A stretch of 6,373 nucleotides of DNA from CAZDYI01 sp964509765. GTDB taxonomy: Bacteria; Pseudomonadota; Gammaproteobacteria; Tethybacterales; Tethybacteraceae. The notes under the pieces are model-generated. The model saw nothing but the letters and a program-made list of their open reading frames with translations, was not told where the DNA came from and did not search any database. Positions within the stretch are counted from its first letter, which is position 1. Every line of letters starts with the position of its first letter. The translations under genes and the position numbers were made by a program. Below are positions 1-6,296 of this stretch, in pieces. Location: positions 1 through 6,373 of the forward strand of contig CAZDYI010000079.1 of assembly GCA_964509765.1 (NCBI GenBank), given 5' to 3'.

Positions 1-1
1 C

Positions 2-232
2 AAGGCCTACGACCGGATGCTCGACTCCAAGATCGCCGACATGCAGAACATCGGCGGCGGGCGCAACGCCGGGACGATCACCGGCGCGTGCTTTCTCGGC
101 CGCTTCGTCAGGAAGGTCCCGTGGGCGCACCTGGACATCGCCGGCTCGGCCTGGCAGGAGCGGCGCGCTTCGGGGCGGCCGGTCCCGCTGCTGTCGACCT
201 TCCTCGCGCGCCGGGCGAAGCTGCTGGCTTGA
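2..232 (+). CDS. pepA: Leucyl aminopeptidase (M17 family), C-terminal fragment
   Basis: This is the 3' end of a gene that begins before the window; about 76 codons remain. M17 aminopeptidases are cytosolic, hexameric, two-metal enzymes that remove N-terminal residues (preferably Leu) from peptides; in some bacteria PepA also binds DNA. The fragment carries the family's C-terminal signature: a SKIADMQNIGGG segment, then AGTITGACFL, then PWAHLDIAGSAW, and a GRPVPLL segment shortly before the stop. In known M17 enzymes the first of these lies at the end of the catalytic domain, after the metal-binding NTDAEGR motif, which would be upstream of the window. The stop codon (230-232) overlaps the TTG start of holC, so the two genes are probably translationally coupled. 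Third codon positions are almost all G or C. Family assignment is secure; only the truncation limits description. Confidence 0.93.
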   Translation, partial: KAYDRMLDSKIADMQNIGGGRNAGTITGACFLGRFVRKVPWAHLDIAGSAWQERRASGRPVPLLSTFLARRAKLLA

Positions 233-672
233 CCCACATCCGCCTCTACCACGGCGTCAGGTCCGAGGAGGCCGCGCTCGTCAACATCCTGACCAAGCAG
301 GTCCTCGAGGGCAAGATGAGGGCCGTGGTCGTGGTCAAGGACGAGTACGCCGCCAACGACCTCGACAAGCGCCTGTGGGTGTACGACGACACCTCGTTCC
401 TGCCGCACTGCCAGCTGGCCGCGAAGGAGGCGGACGACACCCCCGTGCTGATAGCCCACGCGGCGCAACTCGACAAAGCGCCGGTCGTCGAGGTGATGGT
501 CGCCCTCGGCGGTGCGGTCCCCGAGGAGTCGACCTCCTACGAAAACCTCGTGCTGATCGTCAAGGACTCCATCGGCGACCGGCCCGAGATCGAGGAGCGC
601 CTGGGCGAGCTCGAGAGGCGCGGCCACAAGTGCGACAGGCACGACATGTCGAAGCCCCGGCCGGGCCGGTAG
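229..672 (+). CDS. holC: DNA polymerase III chi subunit
   Basis: The gene encodes 147 residues, the same length as E. coli HolC. Chi is an accessory subunit of the clamp-loader assembly; with psi it links DNA polymerase III to single-strand-binding protein at the replication fork. Visible family features are an N-terminal IRLYHG strand, an EGKMRAVVVVKDE segment, the hallmark LWVYDDTSFLPH motif at residues 49-60, a PVLIAH strand and a late ENLVLIVKD strand. I chose the TTG at 229-231 because it overlaps the pepA stop in a four-base TTGA junction and gives the normal N-terminus (LTHIRLYH). An ATG at 88 is in frame but would add 47 residues translated from within pepA. A pepA-holC order is common in Proteobacteria. 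The last residues (KPRPGR) are basic and probably disordered. Confidence 0.92.
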   Translation: MTHIRLYHGVRSEEAALVNILTKQVLEGKMRAVVVVKDEYAANDLDKRLWVYDDTSFLPHCQLAAKEADDTPVLIAHAAQLDKAPVVEVMVALGGAVPEESTSYENLVLIVKDSIGDRPEIEERLGELERRGHKCDRHDMSKPRPGR

Positions 673-680
673 CTGTTTGT

Positions 681-686
681 TAAAAT
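681..686 (+). promoter_or_regulatory. Possible -10 element for tRNA-Ala
   Basis: TAAAAT lies 14 bases before the tRNA, in the only markedly AT-rich stretch (about 675-690) of the holC-tRNA gap. It differs from the sigma-70 TATAAT by one base and is suitably placed to start transcription shortly before the tRNA. I see no convincing -35 hexamer at 16-18 bases upstream, where the sequence is GC-rich holC coding DNA. The tRNA could instead be read from the pepA-holC transcript. Confidence 0.3.
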
Positions 687-699
687 TTTCCTTCCTGCA

Positions 700-775
700 G
701 GGGCCGTAGCTCAGTTGGTAGAGCGTAGCGTTCGCAATGCTAAGGTCAGGGGTTCGACCCCCCTCGGCTCCACCA
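700..775 (+). tRNA. tRNA-Ala (anticodon CGC)
   Basis: The full cloverleaf can be drawn by hand. The acceptor stem is GGGGCCG (700-706) with CGGCTCC (765-771). The D arm is GCTC/GAGC with an AGTTGGTA loop. The anticodon stem is TAGCG/TGCTA around loop TTCGCAA (731-737), giving anticodon CGC at 733-735. The variable loop is AGGTC, and the T arm is AGGGG/CCCCT with loop TTCGACC. The CCA end is encoded (773-775). The third acceptor pair is G3-U70, the established identity element for alanyl-tRNA synthetase, which agrees with the anticodon (reads GCG). Many bacteria, including E. coli, read GCG with a UGC anticodon; a CGC isoacceptor fits a GC-rich genome. The 3' end directly abuts the cassette that follows. 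Confidence 0.97.
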
Positions 776-783
776 TCAGCACA

Positions 784-1995
784 ATGTATTCGCTCACGGG
801 GAAAAGGCTCAAGCCAGCAACCCGGGCTGGCAACCAGGAAGGTAACGGTTCCGAAGTTTGGGACGAGAGTCAAGTTGAAGACCTGAGGGAGAGGGTGCTT
901 CAGTCCCTGGAGCAACAGGGATTCAAGGTCGGCCTTGACCGGATCAGCCCGCCTGAGGGCGGCAAGGATGAAATCCGCTGCCTCCATAGCCTTGCCGTCA
1001 ACCACAAGCGGCAACGTGCGGAGCAGTCGCTGCGCAGGTACGAGTCCGAATTGCTTTCGCTGGTTGCCTCGGGAGATGAGGTCGTTCCTGAACGGATCGA
1101 TCCGCGCCTTGAGGTGGTCCGGCCGGACAGCATCGAGTCGCGGTTCTTTCGGTACGCGAGCCTGCACTGGAGCATCCCGGTATCGCCCGGCTACGGCCGT
1201 CGCCTGCGCTACGTCGCCTATGACGACTCGAACGGCAAGGTAATCGGACTGTTCGGCCTCGGCGATCCCGTCTACAACCTAGGGGCGCGCGACAAGTGGA
1301 TAGGCTGGGACGCCGAAGCAAGGGCGCAACGGCTTCGCAACGTCATGGACCTGTACGTCCTGGGCGCCATTCCGCCGTATTCCCAGCTTCTTTGCGGCAA
1401 GCTGCTGGCGTTGCTGGCCACGAGCGCCGAGGTGCAGCGGGAGTTTCGGCGCAAGTACCGCGGAAGCGTTTCAAAGATCGCGCGCAAGCCCTTCGACGGG
1501 CGCCTGGCGTTGCTCACGACCACTTCCGCGCTCGGCAGGTCGTCGCTGTACAACCGCCTTCGCCATTCAGGCCGGAAGGTTTTCGAGAGGTTGGGCTACA
1601 CGATCGGCACAGGCGAGTTCCACCTGAGCGATGGCGTCTACAAGGACCTTCGCCAACTGGCCGTTGACAACAGCGAGGCCACAGCGAAGCACAGGGACTG
1701 GGGTTCCGGCTTCCGCAACAAGAGGGAGATTGTCCGAAAGTCCCTGTCGCTTCTCGGGCTGCCGTCAAGCTACACTATGCACGGAGTCAAGCGCGAGGTG
1801 TTCGCGGCGCCTCTTGCGGAAAACGCTCATAGGTTCCTCAGGGGAGAAAACATCGAGATGCGTGGCAGGCATGCGGTTCCTGCCGGCGAGTTGTTTGCGG
1901 GCTTCAGGGAGCGCTGGCTGCTGCCGAGGTCCGAGCGGCGCACCGAATACCGGAAGTACGAAAGTTCCGAATACGGCATCTGGAACTCGAGGTGA
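784..1995 (+). CDS. DUF4338 / DruA-family protein (Druantia-type defence component)
   Basis: The product has 403 residues from the ATG at 784 and matches the DUF4338 family, which includes DruA of the Druantia anti-phage systems. Its biochemical activity is not established to my knowledge. Recognised features in order: an N-terminal helix with LQSLEQQGFKV; WSIPVSPGYGRR (129-140); a GLFGLGDPVYNLGARD segment running into RDKWIGWD (169-176); DLYVLGAIPPYSQLLCGKLLA; TTTSALGRSSLYNRL (245-259); GYTIGTGEFH (271-280); a GSGFRNKREIVRK segment; HGVKREVF; and a basic C-terminal RERWLLPRSER segment. It appears full length and intact. The start is uncertain: the ATG at 784 is only eight bases after the tRNA and has no Shine-Dalgarno sequence, while an in-frame GTG at 895 follows a purine-rich GAGGGAGAGG run but would remove 37 residues. 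An in-frame GTG at 715 would lie inside the tRNA and is rejected. The stop overlaps the next start (GTGA), so it is first in the operon with nurA and herA. Confidence 0.85.
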   Translation: MYSLTGKRLKPATRAGNQEGNGSEVWDESQVEDLRERVLQSLEQQGFKVGLDRISPPEGGKDEIRCLHSLAVNHKRQRAEQSLRRYESELLSLVASGDEVVPERIDPRLEVVRPDSIESRFFRYASLHWSIPVSPGYGRRLRYVAYDDSNGKVIGLFGLGDPVYNLGARDKWIGWDAEARAQRLRNVMDLYVLGAIPPYSQLLCGKLLALLATSAEVQREFRRKYRGSVSKIARKPFDGRLALLTTTSALGRSSLYNRLRHSGRKVFERLGYTIGTGEFHLSDGVYKDLRQLAVDNSEATAKHRDWGSGFRNKREIVRKSLSLLGLPSSYTMHGVKREVFAAPLAENAHRFLRGENIEMRGRHAVPAGELFAGFRERWLLPRSERRTEYRKYESSEYGIWNSR

Positions 1996-3149
1996 GCGAG
2001 GAGAGGCGGCCCGACGGGGGAGACCTTCCGTTTACAGACCTGCCTGCCGTGATGGTCGAGGAGCTGCTCGAACGCTCCAAGGACGTCGCGCAGCACCTGA
2101 TCGAGCCTCTCGGAAAGGTTCCGGACCGGCGCACGAAGTACAGGAAGGATCTGGAATCGTACGGGCTCCGGACCGACAAGGAGTTCTTCGGCGCAGACAC
2201 GCAGGTCCCGACCGCTTGCGCCTCCGACGGGTCGTACGCTGTGGAGCGGCTGATGGCCACGGACCTCGTCGTCGCTGGGGCGGTGGTCATGGAGGGACTG
2301 ACCCCTCCGCAGGAGACGCGGATCTGGGAGCAGCCGCGCCACATTTGCCACATCGACCACGAGCAACACTCGGAAGGGACGAACACGATCCTGCGCTCGA
2401 TCATGATGGGCGAGGAACTGGTCCTGCTGCGGGACGCCCCGCACGGGCTAGCCCTGTTCGACGGTACGCTGTCGCTTCCGCTGATTTACTTTAACCAGGC
2501 ATGGAACTCGGCCAACGATGACGACGTCGGACTCAAGTGCGCCAAGAAGTTTCTGACAAAGTTTCCGGAATACATCAGGGCATACATCGATGTCCTGGAG
2601 GCCGCAAGCGGGGACAAGCAATACGCCGGCCTGCCGAAGTACTCGACGCGCAGCGAGATCGGTTCTAAGATGGAATGGCAGGAGGGCCTGGACGACAGGT
2701 TCTTCATGACCTCGCTGTTGGATGAGAGGGAGCTGATCAACCCCGTTCCGTTCGGAATGCCGAAGGAAAGGAACAACTGGCACCTAGGGCCTAAGTCAAG
2801 ACCCATCGAAGGCGGAGCGGAAGTTGTCGCCGCGCTTGGCAAGGTCCATGTGTTCTACTACAAGCCCCACAAGTGGCTTCCGGCGTTGCGGATCGAGATT
2901 CCAGGTGCTGTGGCCGACAGCAAGGATAGACTCGGAGCGGTCATCAGGGGGCTTATGCACCAGATGGACGCACCCGCAATGCTCGAGCCGTACCCGATCT
3001 TCCTTGCAGACAGGACGGCGAAGGCGCTTTCCAGGTCGCTTCCTGCGATAAGGCAGGTGATCACGCAGCAGATTTCAGAGAACTACGAGGGAGACATAAG
3101 CGAAGTGTTCATGTCTCTGAACTCGTACAGGAGCGAGACTGGCCGATGA
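1992..3149 (+). CDS. NurA-family nuclease
   Basis: The product has 385 residues from the GTG at 1992, which overlaps the upstream stop as GTGA. NurA proteins are Mn-dependent nucleases with an RNase-H-like core; in archaea they pair with the HerA ATPase to resect DNA ends, and in bacteria they also occur beside HerA in accessory loci. The family pattern is visible: a first acidic motif ASDGSYAVERL with D79, a polar helix ending MMGEELVLL (E141/E142), and the second acidic motif ALFDGTLSLPL with D157. A C-terminal YPIFLADRTAK motif has D340 where, as I recall, several archaeal NurA proteins carry His. The N-terminal 60 residues are charged and helical. There is no signal peptide or membrane segment, so it is cytosolic. 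Its stop overlaps the herA ATG (ATGA), which supports a NurA-HerA complex made at matched levels. Arginine is often AGG (11 of 26 by my count). Sequence similarity to classical NurA is judged by motif only. Confidence 0.82.
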   Translation: MSEERRPDGGDLPFTDLPAVMVEELLERSKDVAQHLIEPLGKVPDRRTKYRKDLESYGLRTDKEFFGADTQVPTACASDGSYAVERLMATDLVVAGAVVMEGLTPPQETRIWEQPRHICHIDHEQHSEGTNTILRSIMMGEELVLLRDAPHGLALFDGTLSLPLIYFNQAWNSANDDDVGLKCAKKFLTKFPEYIRAYIDVLEAASGDKQYAGLPKYSTRSEIGSKMEWQEGLDDRFFMTSLLDERELINPVPFGMPKERNNWHLGPKSRPIEGGAEVVAALGKVHVFYYKPHKWLPALRIEIPGAVADSKDRLGAVIRGLMHQMDAPAMLEPYPIFLADRTAKALSRSLPAIRQVITQQISENYEGDISEVFMSLNSYRSETGR

Positions 3150-4945
3150 CTGCTGAAGACGACTCCAGGCAGCTGGAGCTGCTTCTCAAGGGAGACGATC
3201 CCCTAGGGGTGATCGGCTCGCCCTCGTCAACGGCGCAGCTGACCATGGACATCGTCAAGACCGCGGTGGAGCGCAACCTGGTCGGCGAGCTTGCCATGTT
3301 CCAGTTCACACAGGACGACACGCCACATTACGCCCTCGGCCAGATTACGGAGGTCCAGCTGCGAAACGTCTGGCACGAGGACCACACCATGCGAAGCCTC
3401 ATTCGCCAGCGGGGCGCGGTGGACGCGGTCAGCGAGAGGCAGGACACCCACACCGGGCAGATGGTGACCAGCGCAGTCTTCTGTGACAGCACCGGCGGAA
3501 GCCAGCGGTACGAGCCGAGCGCTCTCGGAACTGTGCCTGCTACCGGCACAACGATACATCGGGTTACCGATCCTATATTGCAGGATCTGCTCTCATCATA
3601 CAGGGAACAGCTTTTCTACCTTGGAAACGTGTACGGATCCGAACCTAGATTGCCGATGTGGTTCAAGCATTTTGACAGAGGCCCAGACGGTGCGGGTGAG
3701 GCTTATCACATGGGAATCTTTGGTAAGACCGGGTCTGGAAAGTCAGTATTGGCGAAGATGTTGCTGCTGGGTTATTCGCGTTATCCGAAGATGTCGTTGC
3801 TGGTACTCGATCCGCAGGGTGAGTTTGCCAAGGACGTGAGGGAAGGCGCGATCTCTGGTCCGGATTTCTCTTTGCCTTTCGGTGACCTTGCCAAGACTAA
3901 TTTCGACAAGGATGCTGAAGTGTTATCAGTGCAAGATATGGTGATGGATCGCTGGGAGTTGTTTCAGGAAGTTCTATATGAATCCAGGTTTTTTGCTGAA
4001 CTAACAGTACCGAAAGGCGATAATCGGTTGGAGGGTTGCATTGTTCTTGCCGACAGGTTGAAGAAGCGGCAGGGAATTAACCTTCATAGTCTGCACACAA
4101 GGGAGTCATTTGATGCGGCATGGAATTTGTTGGGGGAAGATAGTGTACAACAAAGGATATATAAATCTGCCCAACCCCGAGAAAGACTAAAAGAAGCACA
4201 TCAAGATGCGTCAGCAGATGAGTTCTTCCGTGCTCACTGGGAACCGGTCACAAAATTGTTCAGTAGGAGAAGCGGCGCAAAATTAATTGAAAGTGTTTTG
4301 AATGCTCTATTCGATCCCCAAAATCAACAGAAACGCTTGCTAGTCATCGACTTGTCAGGCGAAAACATCCAAGGATTGTTTTGGAACGAAAAAATTCAGT
4401 CGATGATGATCCGCAGATTGCTTCAAGGAATTCGCGGGACGGCGGAAAGGTCTTACAGGGAAGGGCAGAGCCTAAATGCTCTGGTTGTGATCGATGAGGC
4501 TCATCGATTCGCACCACGAGGCCGTATCGACAAAGACGCAGAAGCTAGCGAAGTCAGGAAAGAACTCGTCGATGCCGCTAGGACGACAAGAAAGTACGGC
4601 TTGGGTTGGCTGTTCATCAGTCAAACGCTCTCAAGTATCCATACCGAAATCCTCCAGCAACTCCGCATCATGTTCTTCGGCTTTGGTCTCGGTCTGGGGC
4701 AGGAGTTTCAGTCCTTGCGTGAACTTGTCGGTTCGTCCGGTTCGGCGCTGGACCTGTACCAGAGATTTCTTGATCCGCACTCAGCGTTCGACATCGACAG
4801 CAGGCGGTACTCTTTCATGACGATCGGACCGGTAAGTCCGCTGTCGTTCTCAGGAACTCCCCTGTTTCTGAACGTCTTCAATACCTTGGACTCTTTCATG
4901 AAGGCCAACGACCTGACGGACAGAGATCCCTCAAGACTTGTCTGA
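3146..4945 (+). CDS. HerA-family DNA-translocating ATPase
   Basis: The product has 599 residues. HerA ATPases of the FtsK-HerA superfamily form hexameric rings that pump double-stranded DNA and activate a partner nuclease, usually NurA, whose gene is immediately upstream here. An N-terminal region (about 20-170) has the strand-rich pattern of the HAS-barrel that docks the nuclease. Walker A is GKTGSGKS at 193-200, followed by a LLVLDPQGEF strand. A long helical insert follows at about 260-390. Then come LLVIDLSGE (about 398-406), Walker B LVVIDEAHRF at 446-455 (D450, E451), and ARTTRKYGLGWLFISQT at about 478-494, which contains the expected arginine-finger and sensor segment. All key ATPase residues are present. 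The start is the ATG in an ATGA overlap with nurA. The ATPase core is notably AT-rich compared with the first 400 bases and the 3' end of the same gene. A VirB4/TraG-like conjugation ATPase is less likely given the NurA neighbour. Confidence 0.9.
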   Translation: MTAEDDSRQLELLLKGDDPLGVIGSPSSTAQLTMDIVKTAVERNLVGELAMFQFTQDDTPHYALGQITEVQLRNVWHEDHTMRSLIRQRGAVDAVSERQDTHTGQMVTSAVFCDSTGGSQRYEPSALGTVPATGTTIHRVTDPILQDLLSSYREQLFYLGNVYGSEPRLPMWFKHFDRGPDGAGEAYHMGIFGKTGSGKSVLAKMLLLGYSRYPKMSLLVLDPQGEFAKDVREGAISGPDFSLPFGDLAKTNFDKDAEVLSVQDMVMDRWELFQEVLYESRFFAELTVPKGDNRLEGCIVLADRLKKRQGINLHSLHTRESFDAAWNLLGEDSVQQRIYKSAQPRERLKEAHQDASADEFFRAHWEPVTKLFSRRSGAKLIESVLNALFDPQNQQKRLLVIDLSGENIQGLFWNEKIQSMMIRRLLQGIRGTAERSYREGQSLNALVVIDEAHRFAPRGRIDKDAEASEVRKELVDAARTTRKYGLGWLFISQTLSSIHTEILQQLRIMFFGFGLGLGQEFQSLRELVGSSGSALDLYQRFLDPHSAFDIDSRRYSFMTIGPVSPLSFSGTPLFLNVFNTLDSFMKANDLTDRDPSRLV

Positions 4946-4954
4946 GGCTTCGCT

Positions 4955-4980
4955 CGGCGGCGAGTCACCGCCGCCTTCTT
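4955..4980 (+). other. GC-rich hairpin at the end of the cassette
   Basis: CGGCGG (4955-4960) and CCGCCG (4968-4973) form a perfect six-base stem around a seven-base loop, ten bases after the herA stop. It is followed by CCTTCTT, which is pyrimidine-rich but not a true T tract. It may attenuate or end transcription of the operon, or lie in the leader of the transporter gene. It could equally be chance in GC-rich DNA. Confidence 0.3.
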
Positions 4981-4988
4981 CAACAGGC

Positions 4989-6296
4989 ATGTTGCTGGCC
5001 AAGCGCCGCTTCGGCCCGCTGTTCGTCGTCCAGTTCGGCGGCGCCCTCAACGACAACGTCCTGCGCAACGCGATGGTCGCGATGGTCGCATTCGGCATGC
5101 TCAGCGAGGTCGTCGAGAGCCGCGGGGTGATGATCCACGCGACTCTCGGCCTTTTCATGCTGCCGTTCTTCCTGTTCTCCGCGAGCGCAGGCAAGCTCGC
5201 GGACAGGTGTCTTGAGCGCTCTGTCGCGATTCGCTTCATCAAGGGCGCCGAGGTGGTGACCATGACGGTCGCCGCGGTCGGCCTTGCGACGGGCAGCCCC
5301 GGCATGCTGCTGTTCGCGGTGTTCTGCGCAGGCCTACAGTCGGCATACTTCGGTCCGTTCAAGTACGCGCTCCTGCCCGAGCTCCTTCACCGCCGCGAGC
5401 TCCTCGGCGGCAACGCGCTGCTAAATGCCTCGACCTATGTAGCCATCCTGCTCGGGATCTACTGGGGGACGGAGCTCGGCTCGGCCGATGAGCCCAGCCT
5501 GCAGATAACCCTGGTGCTCATGGGCATCGCCGCCGTCGGCTTCGCCGCGGCGTTCGCGATACCGAAGATCCCGAACGACGACGGGATCGCCTGGCGCGAG
5601 GCCTGGTCGTGGAACATCTTCGTCGACATCTATCACACGGTCAAGGCAAGCCTGAAGACCAAGGGCATGGTGCCGCTGATCCTGGTGATCAGCTGGTTCT
5701 GGACCAGCGGCGGGATCATCATCACGCAGCTTCCCATCATCGTCAGCGACGTCGCGGGATACGGGCACAGGTCGTACCTGCTCGTGCTGCTCGTGGTCTG
5801 CCTCGGCGTCGCGTCCGGCTCGCTGCTCAGCGCGGCCGTGTTGCGCGGGAGCGTGTCGACCAGGTTCGTCCCTGCGGGGATCTCTCTCGCCGCGCTCGGC
5901 TGCTTCTACCCGTTCCTGTCCGGCGTCGAGGTGTCCGCCGCCGAGGAGGAGACGGTCGCCGCCTTCCTCGCCGAGCCGACGCACTGGCCCCTGATCGGCG
6001 TCATGCTCACGGTCTCGGTGTCGATGGGCTTCTACATCGTCCCGCTGTACGCGACCCTGCAGCTCGTCGCTCCGAAGGTCAGGCGCGGCGGGATGATCGC
6101 GACGAACAACATCTGCAACTCGTTTTTTGTTGTCGTCGGCGTCCTTATCGCCGGCTTCGTCATCGGACTCACCGAGCCGCTGCCGGTGGCGATGCAGCTA
6201 TTGTTCGCCGTCATCGGCCTGATCGGGCTCATCGTCGCGGCCTGGGCGCACCGGAGGGTGCTCGGCCCGCTGCGCGAGAGGATAGGCTCGGGCTGA
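4989..6296 (+). CDS. MFS transporter, lysophospholipid transporter (LplT/Aas-type) family
   Basis: The product has 435 residues from the ATG at 4989 and is an inner-membrane protein with about 12 hydrophobic segments. LplT-type MFS proteins flip lysophospholipids inward for re-acylation by Aas; in many Proteobacteria the same MFS domain is fused to, or encoded beside, a PlsC-like acyltransferase and an acyl-ACP synthetase. Signatures are RRFGPLFVVQFGGALNDNVLRN in the first membrane segment, AGKLADR in the loop between segments 2 and 3, an AYFGPFKYALLPEL motif (compare YSPAKYGIL in E. coli LplT), GGNALLNASTYVAILLG, and a late GFYIVPLYATLQ motif (compare GFFVVPLNALLQ). No acyltransferase domain is fused, because the stop follows directly. 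An in-frame TTG at 4938 overlaps the herA stop and would add 17 residues. I prefer 4989 because the added stretch lacks the strong G/C third-position bias of the gene and contains a hairpin. Codon bias matches the pepA-holC side, so this looks like a core gene next to the cassette. Confidence 0.85.
   Translation: MLLAKRRFGPLFVVQFGGALNDNVLRNAMVAMVAFGMLSEVVESRGVMIHATLGLFMLPFFLFSASAGKLADRCLERSVAIRFIKGAEVVTMTVAAVGLATGSPGMLLFAVFCAGLQSAYFGPFKYALLPELLHRRELLGGNALLNASTYVAILLGIYWGTELGSADEPSLQITLVLMGIAAVGFAAAFAIPKIPNDDGIAWREAWSWNIFVDIYHTVKASLKTKGMVPLILVISWFWTSGGIIITQLPIIVSDVAGYGHRSYLLVLLVVCLGVASGSLLSAAVLRGSVSTRFVPAGISLAALGCFYPFLSGVEVSAAEEETVAAFLAEPTHWPLIGVMLTVSVSMGFYIVPLYATLQLVAPKVRRGGMIATNNICNSFFVVVGVLIAGFVIGLTEPLPVAMQLLFAVIGLIGLIVAAWAHRRVLGPLRERIGSG

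Noticed and set aside
657..690. Possible terminator at the end of holC (stem CCGGC/GCCGG followed by a T-rich stretch)
   Set aside because: The stem is only five bases with a three-base loop inside the last holC codons, and the T-rich region is separated from it. GC-rich coding DNA makes such stems by chance.
715..783. Upstream GTG start for the DruA-like gene
   Set aside because: It would place coding sequence inside the tRNA-Ala D arm through to its CCA end; the peptide is a translated tRNA.
836..843. AGGAAGGT as a Shine-Dalgarno sequence
   Set aside because: It resembles a strong ribosome binding site, but no ATG, GTG or TTG in the DruA-like frame lies at a suitable distance behind it.
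7..1167. A 386-codon open frame on the - strand
   Set aside because: It runs antisense to pepA, holC, the tRNA and the DruA-like gene. Its middle contains the peptide GGRTPDLSIANATLYQLSYGP, which is simply the reverse translation of a tRNA gene, a known source of false protein annotations.
4940..5000. Attachment-site repeat of the tRNA 3' end at the far side of the cassette
   Set aside because: I compared the tRNA T-arm and acceptor sequence with this stretch by eye and found no match longer than a few bases.
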